Below are positions 35,363 through 44,893 of a DNA stretch of 61,757 nucleotides, one piece after another. Both the position numbers and the translations under genes were made by a program. The stretch spans positions 1 to 61,757 of the forward strand of contig JAGXGY010000069.1 of NCBI GenBank assembly GCA_024636505.1, read 5' to 3'. Under the pieces are notes generated by a model that had not been told where the DNA came from, did no database searches, and worked only from the letters and a program-made list of their open reading frames with translations. This stretch comes from Methylobacter sp. GTDB taxonomy: Bacteria; Pseudomonadota; Gammaproteobacteria; Methylococcales; Methylomonadaceae. The stretch's first letter is position 1; every line of letters begins with the position of its first letter.

Positions 35363-36973
35363 ATGACCCTAAAAATAGCCCTAGCCCAAACCAACTTCCT
35401 GGTCGGCGACATCGCCGCCAATGTCGACAACATCGCCCGCGCCGCCATTCATGCCCGTGATGAATTGGGCGCGGATATGATCGTCTTTCCCGAGCTGACC
35501 ATTACCGGCTACCCGGCCGAAGACCTGCTGTTGCGCGCCGACTTTATCAGCGCCGCCAATAACGCGCTGTATCAGCTGGCCGACCGCGTTGACGGCATTG
35601 CGCTGGTGGTCGGCTTTCCCGAACGCGATGGCGACACGCTTTACAACAGCGCGGTCGTGTTGCATCAGGGCGCGATACTGGCCTGTTACCGCAAGCGGGT
35701 GCTGCCCAATTACGGCGTGTTCGATGAACAGCGTTATTTTACCGCAGGCAACCAGTCGTGCGTGTTCGAGTTCAACGGCACCTTTATCGGTCTGACCGTT
35801 TGCGAAGATGTTTGGCGGTCCGGCATTATTGAAGATAATAAAGAGGCGGGAGCGGAGCTGCTGCTGACTTTGAACGCTTCGCCGTTCAACTCGGGAAAAA
35901 TTCATCAGCGCGAAGCCGTTATTTGCAGCCAGGTTAAAGCCGCGCAGATTCCGCTGGTGTATGTCAATCAGACCGGCGGTCAGGATGAACTGATTTTCGA
36001 CGGCGCGTCTTTTGTCGTTGATGCGAACGGAGACATTGTCTTTCGTGCGGCGGAATTTAAAGAACAAATCAGTGTGGTTGAGTTTGACGGCAATAAGCCG
36101 ATAAAAACCAGCTGCGCGCCGCTGTATGTTGAAATCGCCAGCGAATATCAAGCCCTGGTGCTGGGCATTAAGGATTATGTGCGCAAAAACGGTTTTCAGG
36201 GCGCTATTTTGGGACTGTCCGGCGGCATCGATTCGGCGCTGGTGCTGGCTCTGGCGGTCGATGCGCTGGGCGCGGACAAGGTTGAGGCGGTGCTGCTGCC
36301 GTCGCGCTATACCCAGGATATGAGCAACGAAGATGCGCTGCTGGAAGCTAAAGCGTTAGGCATCAAATACCATATTATTCCGATAGAGCCCGCCGTGAAT
36401 GCGTTCACCGGCATGTTGGCCGATATTTTTGTCGGCACCGCCAAAGACGCCACCGAGGAAAACATTCAGGCGCGTTGCCGCGGCGTAGTGTTGATGGCAT
36501 TGTCCAATAAACAGGGCAAGCTGTTATTGACCACCGGCAACAAGAGCGAAATGAGCGTCGGTTATGCGACTTTATACGGCGATATGTCCGGCGGTTTTGC
36601 GCCGATCAAGGACGTGCCCAAACTGCTGGTTTACCGGTTGGCGCGCTATCGCAATACGCTGTCTCCGGTGATACCGGAACGGGTGATCATTCGTCCGCCT
36701 TCGGCCGAACTGGCGCCCGATCAGATCGACGCAGATTCACTGCCGCCTTATGAGCTATTAGACCCGATACTGGAGTGCTATATCGAGAAGGATCAATCCG
36801 CCGAGCAAATCATTGCCGCCGGATTCAGCCGCGAAGACGTAGCCCGCGCCATCAGCCTGGTCGACCGCAACGAATACAAACGCAGACAATCCCCGCCGGG
36901 CATCCGGATTACCGCCAGGGCGTTCGGCCGAGACCGGCGTTATCCGATCACTTCCGGCTATAAGGGGATTTAG
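35363..36973 (+). CDS. nadE: Glutamine-dependent NAD+ synthetase
   Basis: It amidates nicotinic acid adenine dinucleotide to NAD+, the last step of NAD synthesis, using ammonia from its own glutaminase. The 536 residues hold an N-terminal nitrilase-type amidase with the triad Glu44 (FPELTITGYPAEDL), Lys111 (RKRVLPNYGVFDE) and Cys147 (TVCEDVW). A C-terminal NAD synthetase domain has the P-loop SGGIDS at 286-291 and TTGNKSEMSVGYATLYGDM. This is the two-domain, medium-length bacterial form. No clear ribosome binding site precedes the ATG. The C-terminal PPGIRITARAFGRDRRYPI is conserved in the family. Confidence 0.95.
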   Translation: MTLKIALAQTNFLVGDIAANVDNIARAAIHARDELGADMIVFPELTITGYPAEDLLLRADFISAANNALYQLADRVDGIALVVGFPERDGDTLYNSAVVLHQGAILACYRKRVLPNYGVFDEQRYFTAGNQSCVFEFNGTFIGLTVCEDVWRSGIIEDNKEAGAELLLTLNASPFNSGKIHQREAVICSQVKAAQIPLVYVNQTGGQDELIFDGASFVVDANGDIVFRAAEFKEQISVVEFDGNKPIKTSCAPLYVEIASEYQALVLGIKDYVRKNGFQGAILGLSGGIDSALVLALAVDALGADKVEAVLLPSRYTQDMSNEDALLEAKALGIKYHIIPIEPAVNAFTGMLADIFVGTAKDATEENIQARCRGVVLMALSNKQGKLLLTTGNKSEMSVGYATLYGDMSGGFAPIKDVPKLLVYRLARYRNTLSPVIPERVIIRPPSAELAPDQIDADSLPPYELLDPILECYIEKDQSAEQIIAAGFSREDVARAISLVDRNEYKRRQSPPGIRITARAFGRDRRYPITSGYKGI

Positions 36974-37256
36974 CTCTGTGCTTGCCCCATGCTCCCTCAG
37001 AATGGAATAGCCTTTCTCAATTCAGGTCTATTTGTAATACAATGGATCGGTTTACCCCGTTTGTTCCGATGAAGTCATGTTGTGCAGTCGGCGGATTATA
37101 AAAACAAGGCTATAGCTGCGTTGGCTGACGATCGCCTGTTGATGTTTCAATAGAGAAATACTCTCTAACAATGCGCATAGTCTATAAAACATTACTGCTA
37201 CCCCTCGACATGTTCAAGCGTAGACGGTATTTAATAATTTAAAAAAGGTTAGTTTT

Positions 37257-38012
37257 ATGTGTTGGAGTGGTGAAGCGTCCGGTGTTTTAGCCGTCGCAGG
37301 TCTTAGTACCGCAGCTTATATTGCGATTAAGCAGGGAGAGTCAAAAGAACTCTGGATTCCGTTAACTTATTTTGCCTTAATGGAGTTATTACAGGCAGTC
37401 ACTTACGTCTATATCGATTTATGTGACAATCCGAATAATCAGATACTGACATTATTAGGCTATCTTCATGTCGCGTTCCAGCCGTTTTTTGTCAACATGG
37501 TCGCGATGTATTTCATCCCGGAAAGCGTCAAACTCAAAATACAAACCACGGTTTATACGTTATGCGGCATCGGTACGCTGTTCATGCTGTTCAAGATGTA
37601 CCCTTTTGCCTGGGCGGGAACCTGCAACATCGGCATAGAAGGTTTTTGCGGGCCGAGCGTCTGTTCCACTTCCGGTGCCTGGCATATCGCCTGGCAAATG
37701 CCGTTGAACGGCTTGATGTCAGACCCGGTCGGTTGGCTGTTCGGCTTTAACTGGGGTTTGCATGCCTTTACCTATATCCTCGTCGCTTTTTACCTGCCGT
37801 TTTTGTACGGCTCGTGGCGTTTTGTAGGCTTCCATTATTTAATCGGCCCCGTTATTTCCGACCTGACCACTACCGATCCCAACGAATATGCGGCGGTTTG
37901 GTGTTTATTTTCCATCGCTTTATGCGTATCGGTTATTAAAACCCCGATCAGAAAACACCTGCATGTTAAAACCTGGCCTTTTTATAAAAAGTATATTGGC
38001 GATTCGCTGTAA
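37257..38012 (+). CDS. Multi-spanning membrane protein of the DUF5765 type
   Basis: A 251-residue protein starting MCWSGEASGVLAVAGLS, the start typical of DUF5765 proteins, with about seven hydrophobic helices spread over its length. Conserved cysteines appear in the loop TCNIGIEGFCGPSVC. No enzymatic motif is visible and the family has no established function. AAAAAAGG a few bases upstream supports the ATG at 37257. It is a single gene; a hairpin-rich repeat lies downstream on the other strand. Confidence 0.75.
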   Translation: MCWSGEASGVLAVAGLSTAAYIAIKQGESKELWIPLTYFALMELLQAVTYVYIDLCDNPNNQILTLLGYLHVAFQPFFVNMVAMYFIPESVKLKIQTTVYTLCGIGTLFMLFKMYPFAWAGTCNIGIEGFCGPSVCSTSGAWHIAWQMPLNGLMSDPVGWLFGFNWGLHAFTYILVAFYLPFLYGSWRFVGFHYLIGPVISDLTTTDPNEYAAVWCLFSIALCVSVIKTPIRKHLHVKTWPFYKKYIGDSL

Positions 38013-38050
38013 CCTCCAGGTTTTGGCTGCCAGCTTAAGACGATGCCGTG

Positions 38051-38200
38051 TTAATCAATCTTCCTTGCTGGTTTAAATCTCGGCCTTTAGGCCGAAAGGA
38101 GCGCCCGCAACAAGCGAAGCGAAGTTGCTTTATCGGGCGCGGATTGGGGAGGGGATGCATACCCCTTCCCAATCGTTGGCGTCATCCCAACGGGATGTTT
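38051..38200 (-). repeat. Structured repeat of the AAACC-CAAGGAA-TGAT family (copy d)
   Basis: Read on the minus strand there is a row of hairpins: CATCCC-GTT-GGGATG (about 38184-38198), GATTGGG...CCCAATC (about 38143-38177), GCGCCCG...CGGGCGC (about 38101-38139), and TCGGCC-TAAA-GGCCGA (about 38081-38097). The family block GATTTAAACCAGCAAGGAAG, then ATTGATTAA, follows. Three other copies of that block lie at 20425, 24735 and 46549. The density of stems suggests a folded RNA or a transposon end. No gene is encoded. Confidence 0.55.
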
Positions 38201-38290
38201 CTTTATTGCTTGATGCTATCAATGCCGGCAAATTTTAAATGGTTCAAGCCGGACGGAGCTTGCAGGCAACAGATGCCTGCCCCGCAGACT

Positions 38291-39670
38291 TTACATTTTT
38301 CCTAAACGTTTTTGTTGAGTCAATCTCAAACGCAGCCATTGCAATAGGGCTGCGCAGCGCTTGATAACATACGGCGCATAGGTTTTTGCCCTTTGCAGCA
38401 GCCATACCAGCAGCCGGAAAAGCATCAATCCTATTCGATACAGCATTTGTTGCACCCGGTAAAATAAGGGTCGCAGTGCCGCAAAATTCAGTTCTCTATC
38501 CTTGATCTTGCCGCGCCGGTGCAGCCAGCGCAACAAACCGCTGACATACAGAACGAACAAGCTGATACCGGCAAGAAACCAGAGCAACCGGCCGGTTGCG
38601 CCAAAAGCCTCGCCGGTGTGCAGCGGCCATATCCAGGTGGTAAAAACTTCACCGCGATTAAATCCGGACGGATCGCGCACTTCTTTAATATGTCCGCTCC
38701 AGCGATCCACCCAGACTGTGGTATAGGGATGCCGAAGATTGATTTCATGGCTTTGCCGCAAGTTAATCCGATAAATGCCGCTGTCACCGGCGGGTGTGGT
38801 AATACGCCTGAGTTCGGCTTTCGGGAATGGGCCGCGTGCGATAAATTCCGCCGCTTCCAGTGCAACAGGGTGTTTGTTCGGAATCGCCGAGCTGATGATG
38901 TTTCTCCCGGTTCCGCCGTGCTCCATGCCCGAAGTACCGACCAGCGATTCCAATATCGCCGGATAACTCAGATGAAAACCGGTAAACGCCAGCAATAATA
39001 AAATCGTTGCACTCAGCAGGCCGATCAGGCGGTGCAGGTCGAAAGCCAGCTGCATCATGCCGACATGATGACTAATCCTTAACATCAGGGAGGCTTGATA
39101 GGCTGCCGGTACCGATATGGCAAACGCCGCCCGAATGCCCCGCAGTCCCGGCCACCATAAATACATGCCGGTGCCGATAGAAACCATCAGCAATAAGCCT
39201 GAAATGCCAACCGCATTCCAGCCGAAGCGATTTAGCCGTAACTGAGTATGCAAATCAAGCAGCCAAGTGGCGACTGTTTGCCCCCAAAATCGACTGGCGA
39301 CAACCTCGGCGGTATACGGGTTTACCGACACCATCAGTGGAGCGTAAAGCTCGAAGAAGGTTTCTCTGGGTTTCTCGTACCAGACGGTAACCATACTATG
39401 AGGAGATCTGGGCATTTCCATGGTCCAGGAACCGTAACGGTTGGGATGTGCCGCTCGTACTGCGCTAAGGATTTTATCCAGCGATTGCCGCTTGCCTGAC
39501 GGTTGCTCAATAACCAGCTGCGGGTTCAACAGCTGGTCCAGTTCTTCGCGGTAAATGCTGATACTGCCGGTCAGGCCCATCAGCGCAAAAAAGAACCCGG
39601 CGATTAAGGCCAGATAAAGATGAATCTTAATCCAGGTTGCCCGGCTGAGCAGGCGTCGAATGGGCAATTG
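38291..39670 (-). CDS. PepSY-associated TM-helix protein
   Basis: From the ATG at 39670 the protein has 459 residues. The first membrane helix (about 13-35, LYLALIAGFFFALMGLTGSI) is followed by a periplasmic PepSY region (IYREELDQLLNPQL). Further helices are seen near 175-200, 220-250 and 345-370, and the tail is basic and cytoplasmic. This is the PepSY_TM/PiuB layout, linked to iron uptake and reductive release of siderophore iron in several bacteria, though mostly on indirect evidence. No TonB receptor lies nearby. The frame is open to a GTG at 39754, but that stretch is transposon-end sequence, so the internal ATG is preferred. Confidence 0.8.
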   Translation of the reverse strand, partial: QLPIRRLLSRATWIKIHLYLALIAGFFFALMGLTGSISIYREELDQLLNPQLVIEQPSGKRQSLDKILSAVRAAHPNRYGSWTMEMPRSPHSMVTVWYEKPRETFFELYAPLMVSVNPYTAEVVASRFWGQTVATWLLDLHTQLRLNRFGWNAVGISGLLLMVSIGTGMYLWWPGLRGIRAAFAISVPAAYQASLMLRISHHVGMMQLAFDLHRLIGLLSATILLLLAFTGFHLSYPAILESLVGTSGMEHGGTGRNIISSAIPNKHPVALEAAEFIARGPFPKAELRRITTPAGDSGIYRINLRQSHEINLRHPYTTVWVDRWSGHIKEVRDPSGFNRGEVFTTWIWPLHTGEAFGATGRLLWFLAGISLFVLYVSGLLRWLHRRGKIKDRELNFAALRPLFYRVQQMLYRIGLMLFRLLVWLLQRAKTYAPYVIKRCAALLQWLRLRLTQQKRLGKM

Positions 39671-39741
39671 CATGGTATTGTTGTGATATAAAAAACAACC
39701 ATTATCCCATAGAGAGATTCTGCCCTGATTATTTTGTCCTT

Positions 39742-39940
39742 TATTGACATCCACCCCCAGCTAAAGCAAGGGGATTCCTTAGTACAGCCCTCCATGCCCG
39801 AAGGGAACGACTCTGAAAGTCGTCTTACTTCACGCCATCTCAGTTACCCTGATGGCAGGAGATACGCAGCAACAGCGCACCCAACAGAAAAAGTTATAAA
39901 TGATGAACAAACAAAGTCAAGAGCATCCTTACCGTTCGGG
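39742..39940 (-). mobile_element. Probable right-end relic of an IS200/IS605-type (tnpB) element
   Basis: The minus strand contains a hairpin ACGACT/AGTCGT near 39813-39829, GCATGGAGGGCTGTACTAAG, then ATCCCC, a loop and GGGGG (about 39754-39774), ending in GATGTCAA. In tnpB-carrying elements the right end, which also encodes the guide (omega) RNA scaffold, often ends in such a hairpin followed by GATGTCAA. No tnpB frame remains: the flanking hydroxylase gene starts immediately. Identification is by pattern memory only. Confidence 0.45.
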
Positions 39941-39942
39941 GA

Positions 39943-40974
39943 TTAACAAAAGGTAAAAGGCTCTTGCATTGAGGCGCAGTCAGACTCGCGGGATTGTTTG
40001 CTGACGGCCTGATCGCCATACACCATCCTGATAATTTCCCTTTTAGCTTCCAGCCAGTCACGAAGCTCGTTTCCCGGTGTAAACGCGCGTTTTTCCGCTT
40101 TGTAATAGGCGGCTTCAGCGATCATCGATGTAAGGCTTAAGTCCAGTTGGTCTGCAGGAACGGGGTTTTCCGGGCTAAAGCCGAATTTTATCAAGCCAAA
40201 GACGGTTTGCGGTGAGCTGTTTTTAATGCCGATTTTCGCAGGCTCCCGTTCTGCCAATGTGCCGAAACAACGATCCCATAGCGAAAAGACTGCGCCGTAG
40301 TTAGTGTCGTGCTCGTAACGCTCCGTTGAATGGTGCGCACGGTGTAAATAGGGCACAATGATGAGCTGTCCCCATTGTTTCTCGCCGCGAAATGAAATAT
40401 TGCTGTGATGAAACATGATGAACAAGGTCAACAGGGCTTCGTTAATCAGTGCCATCGTTTGGCTTACGCCCAGAATGATAATGTACGCCGATTTCAGCGC
40501 GGTGATGATCAACAGCTCGACGATATGTATCCGAAATGCGGTTGAAACATTTAGACAGGGATCATTGTGATGCACTTTGTGAAACATCCACAGGCAATCA
40601 AAGCTGTGACTGGCTTTGTGCCAGCAATAGAGCATCAAATCGAGTAATACAAACGACAGTAGCGCTTTCCATGCAGGGTTGGCGATATAGCTCAGCAACC
40701 CCCGATCGGAATAATGTTCGGCTACCATCAATAAAGGTGTTGCCGACAGTAACGAAATAACGATGCTGTTAAAAACAAACAGACTGATGTTGGTTTGATA
40801 AGACTGACGCGCTTGTTTAAGCGATGAGCGGCATTTAGGGTAATTAAGCTCAAGTACTGATAGCACGACAAAGGCAATAAGCAGGATAAATGTCGCCAAT
40901 TCTCCTGACATGTTTGATAGCCATGTTAAGCAGGACTTAACCAAGGTGGTGAATGACATGATTTCGCTGGACAT
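39943..40974 (-). CDS. Fatty acid hydroxylase / sterol desaturase fused to DUF2934
   Basis: A 343-residue protein. Membrane helices near 20-40, 65-90 and 100-125 precede the di-iron histidine clusters: HKASH, FHKVHH and HRAHHS. These mark the fatty acid hydroxylase superfamily, which oxidises lipids with O2; the substrate is unknown. After the hydroxylase domain a segment (about 275-320) reads MIAEAAYYKAEKRAFTPGNE plus a DWLEAKREI tail, matching the small DUF2934 domain usually found as a separate protein. The start at 40974 is chosen for its GAGGAAAAG site; longer frames lack one. The 3' end abuts an IS relic. Confidence 0.82.
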   Translation of the reverse strand: MSSEIMSFTTLVKSCLTWLSNMSGELATFILLIAFVVLSVLELNYPKCRSSLKQARQSYQTNISLFVFNSIVISLLSATPLLMVAEHYSDRGLLSYIANPAWKALLSFVLLDLMLYCWHKASHSFDCLWMFHKVHHNDPCLNVSTAFRIHIVELLIITALKSAYIIILGVSQTMALINEALLTLFIMFHHSNISFRGEKQWGQLIIVPYLHRAHHSTERYEHDTNYGAVFSLWDRCFGTLAEREPAKIGIKNSSPQTVFGLIKFGFSPENPVPADQLDLSLTSMIAEAAYYKAEKRAFTPGNELRDWLEAKREIIRMVYGDQAVSKQSRESDCASMQEPFTFC

Positions 40975-41475
40975 TGACTTTTCCTCGATATGAAGCTGAA
41001 TAAGATTAGTGCAACATAGGATAAGTGACGCTAGTGACAATTTGATGAAAAGGCTGAGTTGGTTATTCCGATATGCGCCGCATCTTTACTTAAAGAAGTC
41101 GCTTTGATTAAATGAAAAGCACAATATGTGCCATAAACTTTTTTGGTTGAGCCGAGCTGTAAGGTGCCGCTTAAAATCTGCTGTAAGCCATGTGGGTCGA
41201 AGGTTTTTGATCTGTTAAGGGGGCAGGTGCTTGTAAACACTGTTGGAGAGAAATGTATTTTTTAACGGTAATATTGCTTCAGTCCGGTGCAATTGTTGTT
41301 TTTTATGCACCTTTGTAGTACTGAAACATCAAAGCTCATCTGAAATAGAATGCTTTGTCTTTGGCATGGTTTTACGCTGATTTCCGGGTGTTGCATTCTG
41401 TTCTCAGCGTAAGCCTGACGCTCCTGTAGGGATGGCGCTGCCTGTTCAATCTATCTCATTGAAATGGGACGACTG
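40975..41475. other. Intergenic region between the hydroxylase gene and cyaA
   Basis: About 500 bases without a supported gene. A 69-codon minus-strand frame (41031-41240) has no recognisable domain and overlaps the hydroxylase promoter region. No terminator or repeat stands out. Confidence 0.45.
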
Positions 41476-44280
41476 TTATACATTAAATTTATCTTCAATT
41501 TTTTGTTTGTAGTTTAAATAATGGATGGTTTGCAATTGCCCCGGGTTGTCGATTCGAAACGCGGAAAGAGGCAGGTCTATATCGCTGATATGGATAGGAT
41601 AAGGACTCTTGACGCTTCTGAATTGGAGTATATGTTGATAAGCGGCATAAAAGATTTGATTGCCGTGATCCAGCGAAGAAAATTCTTTTTCATTACAGTA
41701 AATGGTATAGACAATACCTTTGTCGGTATCTTCTCCCGTTATCCGCAAGTTCAATTCCTGATTTAACGGCAGTGTATTCAGTTGTGTTGAGCCAGATGAA
41801 AAGACGCCGACAGGACTCCTGTCGATTCGGTAGTATTCAATCGTTAAAAAGTTTTCAAACAGAGCGCGACTGATAATCGACTCTAAAAAAATAGCGTATT
41901 GTTTCAGTAGGTGGTCGGCGCTGGCTTTGTTGTGCAGTTGAGTATACAGGGATCCTTTTTCGTCAATAATATATACGCTAATATCCGCATTATATTCATA
42001 ATAAAAAAGCTGGATGACTTGCGGTCTATTCAGCGAGTAGATATGCGGGATCGGCGTGTTTTCGAGGATGGCTGTGTCGAAATGCGTGGTGCCAAATTGC
42101 TCCTGCGCCTGAGCTAATTCGTTTAACAGCAGTTTTTCAGAGGTCAGCGCATGGTAATTTAGCGATTTATTGACCGACTGGAAGATATAAAATGAAGTTC
42201 CTCCCGGTAAAATATAACGGGGCGAGTGATTATGCTGCGGTATGGAGAAAAGCTTAACCAGGACACTAAAAAGCACTTCAACGCGGAAGATAATGTCTCT
42301 GGCCCGATTCGGCGTGTGACAAACAAACTTCACATTGCTCAGAGACAGTGGTTTTTGGTTGTTATTAATGATGTCCGTTAAGCACTTAAATAAGCCGTCT
42401 AAGCCATTTTCATGATGGGTGGTAATCTCGCTCCAGCTGGATAATGAGATGCTACTGACTGTTTGAATAAAACACTGTCGGTCTACACCATAACTCAGCG
42501 GGTCAGAGCGTTCACTCATCACGCACAGACGCTCGTTATTCGAAATGCCCATGTTGATCAGAATCATCGAATGCAACAGCGTCTTTTGACTTTGATAGAC
42601 ATCCAGCGGAGCGTCGAAGATAAAGTTTTGGGTTAAAAACAGATTGATCTGCCTTAAGATTGAACGCAGTTCCGGATCCGACATTTTAAGAGAATGCGAG
42701 CTGAAATTGATTAGCAGCATTTTGTGATAGAGGCCATTGATGACCAGCCAGCAAAGGGTTTCTATTAATGTCCGGTATTTTTGTATAGGCTCAGCATTTT
42801 TAGCGGTAGTCATTTGTACATATTTGAGATATAAAGTCCATCCGCTGTTGTTGGCAGGGCCGTTTTCTACGATAGATAATGCATGTTCTTTTGAGTGAAC
42901 ATCAGAATACGTAGTAATGATTTCAATCTTACCCGGTTTTTTTTCTAAAAATGAATGCAGCTTTCTGCCTATTAATTTCAGGTCATCGTTATTTGCCTGG
43001 TTTGGGCTCAGATGATCTCTGGCGAAGCCCATGATCATCCGGTAACAGTGAGTCAATTGTTGCACAATAACAGAATGTTCCGATGTCGCTTTTTGTATAT
43101 TCCATGACCGTGTTAATTTAAGTTCGTTAACGGTAGTTATCGGCCAATTCCAGTACTTAGCAATATGTTGGATATAACGCTCTCTGGATGCACGGGTTGG
43201 GGCATCCATCGTATTGTCCGATAACCCCATGACCTTTAAATAAAAACTTTGGCGAGCCAGGGCTAATCGGTCGTGACTATGCGATTTTTGCAAATATCTT
43301 TCGACTTTCTGGTAGATGAGTAAATACGGATCTAAATCGGTTGTCAGAAAACTGCCCTGAAAAACGGCCTTTTTTATGTCTTGGCATAGCCATTCGGTTA
43401 GCGGATATTCGCTGGCGTAGCATTCCATTAATAACAGTTTCAATAATGACTTGTGCGGAGAATGCAGTGCTTTATAAAGATGCCAAAGGGTTGCGCTGGT
43501 AAATTCCTCCGCCGGGACTGCTTCAAAGCCGCCAAAATCGATAAGCTCATGCTCGGGAATGAAGAGGTTGCTTGTAAGATGTTCGATATAACGAGTGTAA
43601 TTGCCTTCTTCATGGGGAGGAACCAGCCACCAGGCGGGACTTTTTCCGGCAATATAAATTGCCGTCCGGTAAAACTCTTCAAGCAGCAGATAATGCTGTG
43701 TTTGACCGCTGCTTTCAGTGGAAATCGGTGTATTTTGGCCGAGTCGAAATTGCCGGCTGTCCATTAGAAAGAAATGAACTTCCAGTTCTAATGACTCGGC
43801 CCAGGTTTCTATTGCAGAGGCTTTTTGTTGCAGCTCATTAATGGCATCCGCAGCCAAACCGGATTGATGGCATAACCAGATGTCCATATCGCTGGTTTTT
43901 GAAAAGGCAATACTGCCGACGCTGCCCATTAAAAACAGCCCTTCAATAGGATAACTAGGGAATGGCATACGCGTATAATTGAAGTTTTTTGCAAGCTGCC
44001 GGGCGGAATTTAAAGTCTGATTGCTCGGGTTATATTCGGGTATTCCTGCCAAGGTTGATGAAGAAATAAATCCTGGCAACATCGTAAAGTTACCATGAAA
44101 AAGCAAAGGCAATACCTCCAAGAATATTCGCTGACGAGGCTGCAAGAATTCTTGAGCACGCTGTTCACGGAGCTGATTCAGGCGTTTAAATCGCTTTTTA
44201 ATGGTTTGAAGATCTTGGATGCTTATTTCTTCGCCGGGCGAGCCTAAATGGATGGCGCGTTCTTGGTGTGGATTAATCAT
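41476..44280 (-). CDS. cyaA: Class I adenylate cyclase
   Basis: It makes cyclic AMP from ATP, the signal read by CRP. The 934-residue protein has the class I N-terminal catalytic domain (about 1-530): RIFLEVLPLLFHGN, then FLMGSVGSIAFSKTSDMDIW, in which Asp131 and Asp133 match the catalytic aspartates of the nucleotidyltransferase-like fold, and the segment ending LLKLLLMECY. The C-terminal part is the regulatory region that responds to glucose PTS signals in enterics. It is longer than E. coli CyaA (848). A 285-bp repeat begins 53 bases upstream and may contain or displace its promoter. No crp gene is nearby. Confidence 0.9.
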   Translation of the reverse strand: MINPHQERAIHLGSPGEEISIQDLQTIKKRFKRLNQLREQRAQEFLQPRQRIFLEVLPLLFHGNFTMLPGFISSSTLAGIPEYNPSNQTLNSARQLAKNFNYTRMPFPSYPIEGLFLMGSVGSIAFSKTSDMDIWLCHQSGLAADAINELQQKASAIETWAESLELEVHFFLMDSRQFRLGQNTPISTESSGQTQHYLLLEEFYRTAIYIAGKSPAWWLVPPHEEGNYTRYIEHLTSNLFIPEHELIDFGGFEAVPAEEFTSATLWHLYKALHSPHKSLLKLLLMECYASEYPLTEWLCQDIKKAVFQGSFLTTDLDPYLLIYQKVERYLQKSHSHDRLALARQSFYLKVMGLSDNTMDAPTRASRERYIQHIAKYWNWPITTVNELKLTRSWNIQKATSEHSVIVQQLTHCYRMIMGFARDHLSPNQANNDDLKLIGRKLHSFLEKKPGKIEIITTYSDVHSKEHALSIVENGPANNSGWTLYLKYVQMTTAKNAEPIQKYRTLIETLCWLVINGLYHKMLLINFSSHSLKMSDPELRSILRQINLFLTQNFIFDAPLDVYQSQKTLLHSMILINMGISNNERLCVMSERSDPLSYGVDRQCFIQTVSSISLSSWSEITTHHENGLDGLFKCLTDIINNNQKPLSLSNVKFVCHTPNRARDIIFRVEVLFSVLVKLFSIPQHNHSPRYILPGGTSFYIFQSVNKSLNYHALTSEKLLLNELAQAQEQFGTTHFDTAILENTPIPHIYSLNRPQVIQLFYYEYNADISVYIIDEKGSLYTQLHNKASADHLLKQYAIFLESIISRALFENFLTIEYYRIDRSPVGVFSSGSTQLNTLPLNQELNLRITGEDTDKGIVYTIYCNEKEFSSLDHGNQIFYAAYQHILQFRSVKSPYPIHISDIDLPLSAFRIDNPGQLQTIHYLNYKQKIEDKFNV

Positions 44281-44333
44281 GGTGAACAGGTATGGTTATA
44301 TGTTATTTGACTGTTTGAGTTGGGCGACCGAAG

Positions 44334-44618
44334 GTATTTCTTTCTTTTATATTTTTCATAGTCACTTATAGCAAAATATCGTCATTCATTATGGATAAAA
44401 ATGCGATTTCTCTACCTCACAATAAAAACATGTAAAAAAACTCAGTCGTCAATTACAATCGGCGCCACTTTCGATTTGATGGCGAAAGGAGCATTGAGAG
44501 TTGGCAATGCTATACGAACGCAGAGCTTATCTAAGGCTGATCCACTTTATTGGGGTAGCAATTGGCGTTGAAGCGTTTAGATGAACATAAGATACTTTTC
44601 TATGGAATTCACAACTAT
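44334..44618. repeat. 285-bp dispersed repeat, copy 2
   Basis: Same length and orientation as 22642-22926, with seven mismatches by eye. The left edge faces the start of cyaA. On the minus strand the left edge reads GTGACTATGAAAAATATAAA and then AGAAAGAAATAC in both copies, an ATG frame (MKNIKERNT) that runs out of the repeat into unrelated flanking sequence. Flanks differ completely between copies, so the edges are well defined. Confidence 0.9.
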
Positions 44619-44893
44619 TGAAGCATACTTCCAATATGTTTATGCGCCAATACAATAGAGATGCTCCTAAAACGTTAACAATTAAAGAGTATAAGCGGCG
44701 CTCCGGTTAAGCGCAATATCAGGCAAAAACATCATCAATGCGTTTGAATAACGCCGTACAGACGCTAAGTGTATTCGCGGCTATCGGCAATCAAAGCTGC
44801 GGCAATTGCTCGAAGACAACAACTCTAATGGAGCGCGACTCACCTGCTATAATATGCGGCTTTTTAGACGTATAACAACAAGGGTTAGTGAAG
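44619..44893. other. Intergenic region before the TSUP gene
   Basis: A 275-base stretch. A TATAAT box at about 44849-44854 (CTGCTATAATATGC) could be the -10 element for the downstream permease, with TTGCTC about 35 bases before it as a poor -35. Nothing else is recognisable. Confidence 0.4.

Noticed and set aside
41031-41240. 69-codon minus-strand frame between the hydroxylase gene and cyaA
   Set aside because: No recognisable domain; overlaps the leader of the hydroxylase gene.
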